A stretch of DNA of 64,000 nucleotides from Bacteroidales bacterium (GTDB lineage: Bacteria; Bacteroidota; Bacteroidia; Bacteroidales; UBA932), in NCBI GenBank assembly GCA_017428325.1, contig JAFRRA010000002.1, positions 372,001 through 436,000 of the forward strand, given 5' to 3'. The stretch's first letter is position 1, and each line of letters opens with the position of its first letter. The notes under the pieces were generated by a model. That model was not told the origin of the DNA. It saw only the letters and a program-made list of their open reading frames with translations, and did not search any database. The position numbers and the translations under genes are program-made. Below are positions 57,805 through 64,000 of the stretch, in pieces.

Positions 57805-60372
57805 ATGGACGAGAACAAGGATTTGAACGGCACACCGGTGCCAGAGGAGGAGGGCGGTTTCAACCACGGGATTATCCAGAGGATAAACATAGAGGATCAG
57901 ATGAAGACAGCCTACATCGATTACTCTATGAGCGTGATTGTTTCCCGTGCTCTTCCTGATGTAAGAGACGGACTGAAGCCTGTTCACCGCAGGATTCTTT
58001 ACGATATGGGAAAGGAGCTGAACATCACCTCCGGCGGCCAGACAAAGAAATCTGCCCGCGTGGTCGGAGACGTTCTTGGTAAGTTCCACCCGCACGGAGA
58101 CAGCAGCGTATATGACGCTATGGTACGCCTTGCCCAGACCTGGAGCATGCGCTACCCGCTGGTCTTCGGACAGGGAAACTTCGGCTCTATAGGAGGAGAC
58201 CCTCCTGCAGCTCAGCGATATACCGAGGTCAAGCTTATGCCGGCCGGCGAGGAAGTCCTCAAGGACCTTGAGAAGGATACCGTGGATTTCGTGCCGAACT
58301 TTGACGGCGAATATATGGAGCCGACAGTGCTCCCTGCAAAGCTTCCGCTTCTTCTGATAAACGGAACAAACGGTATCGCCGTGGGTATGGCCACAATGAT
58401 GCCGCCTCACAATCTCACCGAGGTCTGCGACGGCATAATAGCATACATAGACAATCCTGACATAGACACTGAAGGCCTGATGCAGTACATCAAGGGCCCT
58501 GATTTCCCTACGGGAGGCACCATTATGGGCCTTCAGGGCATCAAGGACGCGTACGAGACAGGAAAGGGCAGGATAATTCTCCGAGGAACCACAGACATCG
58601 AGGTTAACGAAAAGAGCGGAAGGGAGACCATCGTCATTAAGGAAATCCCTTATATGGTCAACAAGAACGAGCTCATCAAGCAGATCTCAATGCTCGTGGA
58701 CAACAAGAAGTTAGAGGACATCGTCTATGTGAACGACGAATCTGACCGCAAATCAGGAATGCGTCTGGTTGTCAAACTCAAGGTCGGCGCCGTGAGCCAG
58801 GTTGTGGTCAACAACCTCTACAAGCATACAGAGCTCCAGAGCAGCTTTGCCGTAAACAATGTGGCTCTGGTGGATGGCCGTCCGCGTCAGCTCAACCTTA
58901 AGCAACTGATCAAGTATTATGTTCGCCACCGTCACGATGTGGTTGTCCGCCGCCTGAAGTTTGATTTGAAGAAAGCTCAGGACCGTGTACACATCCTTGA
59001 AGGCCTGTGCATTGCACTCGACCACGTGGATGAGGTGATCAAGATAATCCGCGAGAGCGAGACTGTGGAAGCCGCCAAGGCAGCCCTCTGCGCAAGGTAC
59101 GGCCTGACTGAGATCCAGGCAGCCGCCATCGTTGAAATCCGTCTCCGCCAGCTGGCCAAACTGGAGAAGAAGAAGCTGGAAGACGAGCTTGCAGAGCTCC
59201 GCGCCCTGATTGACAAGATCAACACCATCCTCGGCGATGTAAAACTCCAGATGGGCATCATCAAGGAGGAACTCGAGGAAGTGAAGAAGAAGTTCGGCGA
59301 CGTTCGCCGCACCCAGATACATCCGGACGAGAGCGAGTTCAACTACGAGGACATCATCGCGGATGACGATATGGTGATCACCATATCCCACCTGGGATAC
59401 ATCAAGCGTACTCCTCTTACCGAATACCGCCTCCAGAATCGCGGAGGAAAGGGAAGCCGCGGCTCCGCCACAAGAGACGAGGACTTCATCGAGCATATCT
59501 ATGTGGCCAACATGCACTCCACGATGCTGTTCTTCACCAACAGCGGCAAGTGCTTCTGGCTCAAGGTATACCAGATACCGGAAGGCACCAAGACAACCAA
59601 GGGAAGGGCCATCCAGAACGTTCTGAGCATAGCCCAGGGAGAGAAGGTTTGCGCCTATATCAACGTAAACCGCCTCAAGGACGAGGAATACATCAACTCC
59701 CATTATGTTGTCCTGGCCACCAAGAAGGGTGTCATCAAGAAGACCACCCTGGAGGCTTACTCCCGTCCTAGGACCAACGGCGTGATTGCCGTGAACGTCA
59801 GGGAAGGGGACGAGCTCATCGAGGCAATCCTCACGGACGGCAACAACCAGATAATGCTCGCCGCCAAGGAAGGCAAGTGCGTAAGGTTCGATGAATCAAA
59901 GGTTCGCGCCATCGGACGTACCGGTACTGGAGTCCGCGGAATCGAGCTGGAAGAGGGCAACGAGGTCATCGGTATGATTTGTGTAGAACCGGGTACAACC
60001 GAAAAGACCATCCTGGTAGTCAGCGAGCACGGCTTCGGCAAACGCAGCCAGCTGGACGACTACAGGGTTACCAGCCGCGGATGCAAGGGCGTAAAGACCA
60101 TCAACATCACCGAGAAGACTGGCAAGCTTATTGCACTGAAGGCTGTAACTGACGAGAACGACCTTATGATCATCAACCGCTCCGGCATTGTCATAAGGGT
60201 AGCGGCATCCCTGATAAAGGTAGCCGGAAGAGCCACCCAGGGAGTCAAGCTCATCAACATAAAGGATACGGACAGTATCGCAGCCGTTTGCGCCGTACCA
60301 AAGAGCGAAGACCTTAAGGCTCAGGAGGCTGCAGAGAACGAGGATGACGAGCCAACCCAGCCACAGGAATAA
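57805..60372 (+). CDS. gyrA: DNA gyrase subunit A
   Basis: An 855-residue type IIA topoisomerase A subunit. It shows SYAM-type start [24 protein letters not shown] (in parts), [18 protein letters not shown], the active-site Arg138-Tyr139 and the C-terminal pinwheel with six blade repeats. The GyrA box-like [10 protein letters not shown] separates gyrase from ParC. The residue before the active Arg-Tyr is normally Met; here it is Gln137, encoded by CAG inside a CTCAGCGAT word (58211-58219). Quinolone-region Ser and Asp are wild type. It is followed by a TPR gene and has a canonical promoter and strong RBS. Confidence 0.96.
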   Translation: MDENKDLNGTPVPEEEGGFNHGIIQRINIEDQMKTAYIDYSMSVIVSRALPDVRDGLKPVHRRILYDMGKELNITSGGQTKKSARVVGDVLGKFHPHGDSSVYDAMVRLAQTWSMRYPLVFGQGNFGSIGGDPPAAQRYTEVKLMPAGEEVLKDLEKDTVDFVPNFDGEYMEPTVLPAKLPLLLINGTNGIAVGMATMMPPHNLTEVCDGIIAYIDNPDIDTEGLMQYIKGPDFPTGGTIMGLQGIKDAYETGKGRIILRGTTDIEVNEKSGRETIVIKEIPYMVNKNELIKQISMLVDNKKLEDIVYVNDESDRKSGMRLVVKLKVGAVSQVVVNNLYKHTELQSSFAVNNVALVDGRPRQLNLKQLIKYYVRHRHDVVVRRLKFDLKKAQDRVHILEGLCIALDHVDEVIKIIRESETVEAAKAALCARYGLTEIQAAAIVEIRLRQLAKLEKKKLEDELAELRALIDKINTILGDVKLQMGIIKEELEEVKKKFGDVRRTQIHPDESEFNYEDIIADDDMVITISHLGYIKRTPLTEYRLQNRGGKGSRGSATRDEDFIEHIYVANMHSTMLFFTNSGKCFWLKVYQIPEGTKTTKGRAIQNVLSIAQGEKVCAYINVNRLKDEEYINSHYVVLATKKGVIKKTTLEAYSRPRTNGVIAVNVREGDELIEAILTDGNNQIMLAAKEGKCVRFDESKVRAIGRTGTGVRGIELEEGNEVIGMICVEPGTTEKTILVVSEHGFGKRSQLDDYRVTSRGCKGVKTINITEKTGKLIALKAVTDENDLMIINRSGIVIRVAASLIKVAGRATQGVKLINIKDTDSIAAVCAVPKSEDLKAQEAAENEDDEPTQPQE

Positions 60373-60409
60373 CACACAGAAACAAATTATAAACTTAACA
60401 AATACAACA

Positions 60410-61714
60410 ATGAAAAGATTTTTTATCACATTAGCTGTAGCACTGATGATCGTTCCGACCGTCTTTGCACAATCCGGTGATAGCGGAAAGGCTCTCAAGG
60501 CTCTTGCCAAGGCTAAGGATGCTATCGCCAAGAAGCAGGATGCAGCCACCTGGATCAAGCTGGGTAACGCCTATGCAGACTGCTACGACGCTCCTATCAA
60601 CGGCCTCTTCCTCAAGAATTCCATGGATCAGACCAACCTCCTTCTCAAGGGCCAGGTACGTCTCGGCATGGAGCAGAAGGAAATCAACGGCAAGACCTAT
60701 AATGTTGTAACCTACATCGACAAGGAGGTTTACTATACAGAGAACGGAGTTCTCATGGGCTACAAGGTTATCAAGCCTCTGACAGAGGAGAATCCTCTGG
60801 AGAAATGCCTGGACGCATACGACAAGGCAGTTGAGAAAGGTGCTGCCGACAAGGATATGAACCCTCTCTTTGTTGCTCTTGCCAAGAGACATTGGGATGC
60901 CGCTATGGTTGCCTACAATATGCTGGACTACAACGATGCTTCCAAGGAGTTTGAGCAGAGTTACCTCATCAACTCCAGACCAGCTGTAGAGGCTTTGGAC
61001 ACCAATGCCCTTATCTACGCCGGTATTTCTTCCGTCCTCGGAAAAGACAGCAAAAGGTCAATCTCTCTCTTCGAGAAATGCGTTGACCTGAACATTGCAG
61101 ACGGAGACATCATCGCAATGCTTGCAGACAGCTACAAGGCCCAGGGAGACACTACCAAGTGCAAGGAGATCCTTGGCAAGGGATTCGAGAGATTCCCGAC
61201 CAACCAGGGTATTCTGGTTTCCCTGATTAACACCTATCTGGAGACCAACGACGATCCTGAGAAGATTATCGTAGTCCTCAAGAAGGCACAGGAGAACGAG
61301 CCAACCAACGCTTCCCTTGTTTACGCTGAGGGTAACCTCTACAAGAACATGAAGCAGTACGACAAGTGCATCGAGCTCTACCGCAAGGCTGCCGAGCTTA
61401 ATCCTACATACGTATTTGCTCCTTACAATGAGGGTGATACCTACTATCAGATGGCCCTTGACCTCCAGGACAAGGCTTCCGCAGAACCTGACGACAACAA
61501 GTTCATGGAACTCAACAACCAGATGAACGACTGCCTGAAGAAGGCTATAGAGCCTTTCGAGAGGGCTTTCTCAATCGCTGAGGATCCTGAAATCAAGCGT
61601 GGTTGCGCCGAGTACCTGAAGCAGATCTATTTCCGTTTCCGCGACGAGAAACCTGAGTATCAGGCCAACTACGACAAGTATCACAAGTTCCTTGAGGAGA
61701 CTGCTGCAAACTAG
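60410..61714 (+). CDS. Periplasmic TPR protein
   Basis: I start at MKRFFITLAVAL (60410), which gives a signal peptide ending in VFAQ at residue 21; the in-frame upstream ATG lies inside gyrA. The 434-residue protein has several tetratricopeptide hairpins (YDKAVEKGAADKDMNPLF, MLADSYKAQGDTTKCKEIL, YAEGNLYKNMKQYDKCIELYRKAAELNP). No catalytic domain. It follows gyrA by 37 bases and is probably cotranscribed. It likely acts as an envelope scaffold. Codon use is biased toward C-ending codons, as in highly expressed genes. ATCGCTGAG at 61574 encodes Ile-Ala-Glu. Confidence 0.88.
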   Translation: MKRFFITLAVALMIVPTVFAQSGDSGKALKALAKAKDAIAKKQDAATWIKLGNAYADCYDAPINGLFLKNSMDQTNLLLKGQVRLGMEQKEINGKTYNVVTYIDKEVYYTENGVLMGYKVIKPLTEENPLEKCLDAYDKAVEKGAADKDMNPLFVALAKRHWDAAMVAYNMLDYNDASKEFEQSYLINSRPAVEALDTNALIYAGISSVLGKDSKRSISLFEKCVDLNIADGDIIAMLADSYKAQGDTTKCKEILGKGFERFPTNQGILVSLINTYLETNDDPEKIIVVLKKAQENEPTNASLVYAEGNLYKNMKQYDKCIELYRKAAELNPTYVFAPYNEGDTYYQMALDLQDKASAEPDDNKFMELNNQMNDCLKKAIEPFERAFSIAEDPEIKRGCAEYLKQIYFRFRDEKPEYQANYDKYHKFLEETAAN

Positions 61715-61738
61715 TCTAAGTGCTTAGACATCAAAAAG

Positions 61739-61772
61739 AAACATCCGGCAAAACCGGATGTTTTCTTTTTTG
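61739..61772. terminator. Bidirectional terminator between the TPR and RRM genes
   Basis: Stem AACATCCGG/CCGGATGTT with a CAAAA loop and T-rich tracts on both strands. Confidence 0.85.
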
Positions 61773-61798
61773 TATCATCTCTTTGTGCAGAAACAGCT

Positions 61799-62053
61799 TT
61801 AAGAACGGGGAGTTCTCTCTGAAGTGGCGACAGCTACATTGATGGTCCTTCCCATATGCTCGGAACCGTTCAATGCCTCAATAGCTTTCTTTCCGTCCTC
61901 ATCATTCATTTCTACAAATCCATAACCCTTTGACCTGTGGGTTTCCTTATCAGTTATGATTCGTGCAGATGACACTTCCCCGAATGGGGCAAAAAGCTTT
62001 TCAAGGTCCTCCCTTCTTGCTCTGAAGCTCAGACTGGAAACAAAAATGTTCAT
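61799..62053 (-). CDS. RRM-domain RNA-binding protein
   Basis: An 84-residue single RNA-recognition motif with RNP2 IFVSSLSF and RNP1 KGYGFVEM, and a short tail ending in SERTPRS. I start at the ATG at 62053 (MNIFVSS), as the longer frame begins inside the promoter. Such proteins are abundant in Bacteroidota, which lack Hfq, and are thought to act as global RNA chaperones. The gene has a canonical promoter and is a single-gene unit. Confidence 0.93.
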   Translation of the reverse strand: MNIFVSSLSFRARREDLEKLFAPFGEVSSARIITDKETHRSKGYGFVEMNDEDGKKAIEALNGSEHMGRTINVAVATSERTPRS

Positions 62054-62080
62054 AGAGTTGATGTTGATTAATTCGTGTAA

Positions 62081-62112
62081 CAAATGTAAGCAATTATTAT
62101 AAAAATAGCAAA
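62081..62112 (-). promoter_or_regulatory. Canonical promoter TTTG-N20-TACATTTG for the RRM gene
   Basis: On the minus strand TTTG (62112-62109), a 20-base spacer and TACATTTG (62088-62081), 27 bases before the ATG. Confidence 0.75.
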
Positions 62113-62163
62113 AACTGCTATAATTATTAAGAAATCTCCACCTAGTACACTATAACCTCAATT

Positions 62164-64000
62164 CTATCTGCTGTAACCTCTCTTGTATGGATTGCCTTCG
62201 TACCAGTTGATGTATGCCTGAATAGCAGTCCTTGTTCCGCCTGGAGTAGGGTAGTCTCCGCTGAAATACCAGTCTCCGTTGTTCTGAGGACAGGCCTTGT
62301 GAAGATTCTCAATGCTCTGGAAGATGACCTTCACCCCGCAGGACAGACCTGCCGGAGTCACCATCTGTGCTATTCTTTCCGATATTTCCTTCTCAGTAAA
62401 CGGAGCGTAGATTTCCTTTACGTAATTCTCAATCATGCCGATAGCATCTCCCTTGGCCTTGCGCTTTCTCTTCTCGGCTTTCAAAATATCCACGGAAGTG
62501 CTTGTAAACTCCTCCAGCGGATGGCTTTCAGCTTCCTTGCACTTGCGGTACACGTCGCTGAGCAGCTTTTCCATTCCCCTTTCCTTGAGCAGGGACACGG
62601 CAGCGTTGAAGGCGATAAACTCTCCCATCCTGCTCATATCTATGCCGTAGCAGTCCGGATACCTGATCTGAGGAGAAGAGGAGATTATCACGATTTCCTC
62701 CGGCTCCAGCCTTGCCAGTATCTTGATGATGCTCTGCTTGAGAGTTGTTCCGCGGACAATACTGTCATCAATAACCGCAATGGAATCCATATTAGGCCGT
62801 ATACTATTATAGGTAATGTCATACACGTGAGCGGCCAGGTCATTCCTGGTGCTTCCCTCTGCGATAAAGGTTCTCATCTTTATGTCCTTGATTGCCAGCT
62901 TTTCCACCCTTATCTTGTGGGCCAGCACAGACTGAATCTTCTCGGCGGTAAAACCTTTAGTTCCTACCAGTGCGGATATCTTTTTGAGCTTTATCCCGTC
63001 CAGATACTCGTTCAAACCCTCCATCATGCCGAAAAAGGCCACCTCTGCGGTATTAGGGATGAAGGAGAAGACAGTCTTGTCCAGATCCCGTTTGCCGTCC
63101 TTGCCTGAACCGCTTTCCAGAATCTGAGGAATGAGGAGTTTCCCGAGCATCTTCCTTTCCTTGTAGATATCCGCGTCGCTACCTCTTGAAAAGTAGATTC
63201 TTTCAAAAGAGCAAGGTCTTGGATTTGCGGGCCTTACGAGGCAGCTTATGTTGTACTTCCCGTCCTTGTGGATAGTAATCGCCTCGCCCGGCTGAAGTAC
63301 CTGGACATTGTCGTATTTAACGTCCAGGGCTGTCTGGATGGCTGCCCTCTCAGAAGCGGCCACTATGATTTCATCGTCAATATAGTAGAAACACGGGCGG
63401 ATTCCCCACCTGTCGCGGAACACGAAACTCTCTCCGCTTCCAGTGGATCCCACAATGCAGAAACCACCGTCCCAGGTGCTTGAGGCCTCGGAAATGATAC
63501 CCTCTACATCTATGTTGTCTTCAATCTTTGCGTTCAGTTCCTCTCCGCTCAGGCCTTCCTTCTTGTACTTGCGGTACAGAGCCGAATGGTGCTCGTCCAG
63601 GAGAGCTCCCATCTGCTCCAGGATCAGGAAAGTGTCCGCATCACTCCTTGGATGCTGGCCTTGTCCCTGGACCATCGTGGCAAACAGTTCTTTCTCGTTG
63701 GTAATGTTGAAGTTGCCGGCGAGGCACAGGTTTCTGTTCCTCCAGTTGTTCCTCCTGAGGAAAGGATGAACGTAGCTCATACCGCTCCTTCCAGTGGTGG
63801 AATATCTCAAGTGACCGATGTACACTTCTCCAATGTATGGCAAATCAATGTCGTACACAGGCCCCTTGCGGGCTTCTTCTATCTCTTTGCTCACGTTCTC
63901 GAAGCACTCGGATATAGCTGTATTACCAAGAGCCCTCTGGCGGAAAATATACTCGCTGCCCGGCTTGGAATCGATCTTAACACATGCCAGGCCGGCACCC
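62164..64000 (-). CDS. Amidophosphoribosyltransferase-like protein, 5' end missing
   Basis: The reading frame stays open to the right edge, so the apparent GTG start at 63894 is internal and the N-terminus, including the Ntn nucleophile Cys, is outside the window. About 611 codons are visible. They contain the class II glutaminase part (GHLRYSTTGRSGMSYVHP, CLAGNFNITNE, FVFRDRWGIRPCFY) and a phosphoribosyltransferase domain with the PRPP loop VIDDSIVRGTT. The C-terminal extension (about 100 residues with CPQNNGDWYFSGDYPTPGG) is longer than in E. coli PurF and typical of a long Bacteroidales paralogue. It would make phosphoribosylamine, but the paralogue's exact role is uncertain. Confidence 0.88.
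   Translation of the reverse strand, partial: GAGLACVKIDSKPGSEYIFRQRALGNTAISECFENVSKEIEEARKGPVYDIDLPYIGEVYIGHLRYSTTGRSGMSYVHPFLRRNNWRNRNLCLAGNFNITNEKELFATMVQGQGQHPRSDADTFLILEQMGALLDEHHSALYRKYKKEGLSGEELNAKIEDNIDVEGIISEASSTWDGGFCIVGSTGSGESFVFRDRWGIRPCFYYIDDEIIVAASERAAIQTALDVKYDNVQVLQPGEAITIHKDGKYNISCLVRPANPRPCSFERIYFSRGSDADIYKERKMLGKLLIPQILESGSGKDGKRDLDKTVFSFIPNTAEVAFFGMMEGLNEYLDGIKLKKISALVGTKGFTAEKIQSVLAHKIRVEKLAIKDIKMRTFIAEGSTRNDLAAHVYDITYNSIRPNMDSIAVIDDSIVRGTTLKQSIIKILARLEPEEIVIISSSPQIRYPDCYGIDMSRMGEFIAFNAAVSLLKERGMEKLLSDVYRKCKEAESHPLEEFTSTSVDILKAEKRKRKAKGDAIGMIENYVKEIYAPFTEKEISERIAQMVTPAGLSCGVKVIFQSIENLHKACPQNNGDWYFSGDYPTPGGTRTAIQAYINWYEGNPYKRGYSR

Noticed and set aside
35074-62562. One-base variants of the 9-mer (GTCGCTGAG at 35074, 35948 and near 62554; others at 23307 and 39013)
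   Set aside because: Not counted as copies; they may be decaying forms or chance and would inflate the claim.

Overview
The window comes from the chromosome of a Bacteroidota bacterium, most likely order Bacteroidales; I cannot fix the family. The evidence is the repeated promoter form TAnnTTTG, in places with TTTG 19-20 bases upstream, the near absence of Shine-Dalgarno sequences, and marker genes: serine palmitoyltransferase, a long PurL, an RRM protein, a fimbrillin-like lipoprotein, a DUF177-rpmF-fabH run and a long PurF-like protein. Nearly everything is housekeeping. I see no insertion sequence, prophage, CRISPR array or rRNA.

Layout. 1-8423: end of a CYTH protein, DASS transporter, MgtC-like protein, GH29 fucosidase, a secreted protein of unknown role, CutC and a transglutaminase-like lipoprotein. 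8427-12856: hairpin cluster, tRNA-Leu, menaquinone methyltransferase, cardiolipin synthase, ROK kinase and 2-hydroxyacid dehydrogenase. 12857-13318: a structured leader RNA ahead of a 46-residue basic protein. 13319-18550 (minus): gyrB, an M23/LysM peptidase, serine palmitoyltransferase and an SDR, probably one operon that makes the sphingoid base. 18590-23347: a TPR protein and outer-membrane barrel pair. 23419-28149: ftsE, nth, xerD, and on the minus strand guaA-phzF. 28296-31893: typA, DUF177, rpmF, fabH. 31914-34693: tRNA-Arg, a 49-residue peptide plus a large fimbrillin-like lipoprotein, and a 51-residue membrane protein. 34850-45966: hydF, ppdK, and purL-phoH (minus), folC. 46037-47504: tRNA-Val, a YbaK deacylase and an M48 peptidase. 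47668-53962: a lipoprotein, then rmlACDB, a transaldolase-like aldolase and a polysaccharide flippase. 53959-64000: an unusual hypothetical gene, tRNA-Lys, clpC, gyrA, a TPR protein, an RRM protein and a truncated PurF-like gene.

The most interesting signal is not a gene. The 9-mer ATCGCTGAG (reverse complement CTCAGCGAT) occurs 19 times by my reading, where about 0.5 would be expected by chance. Copies are spread over both strands, fall in at least five reading contexts inside unrelated genes, occur once as a head-to-head pair in a gene-end hairpin, and in gyrA coincide with a change of a normally conserved residue beside the active-site tyrosine. This resembles the behaviour of DNA-uptake sequences (or Chi-like sites) in other bacteria. 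A second candidate is the leader at 13036-13204, in which the 5' end of the predicted transcript is complementary to the start-codon region of the small gene and a terminator-like hairpin lies between them.
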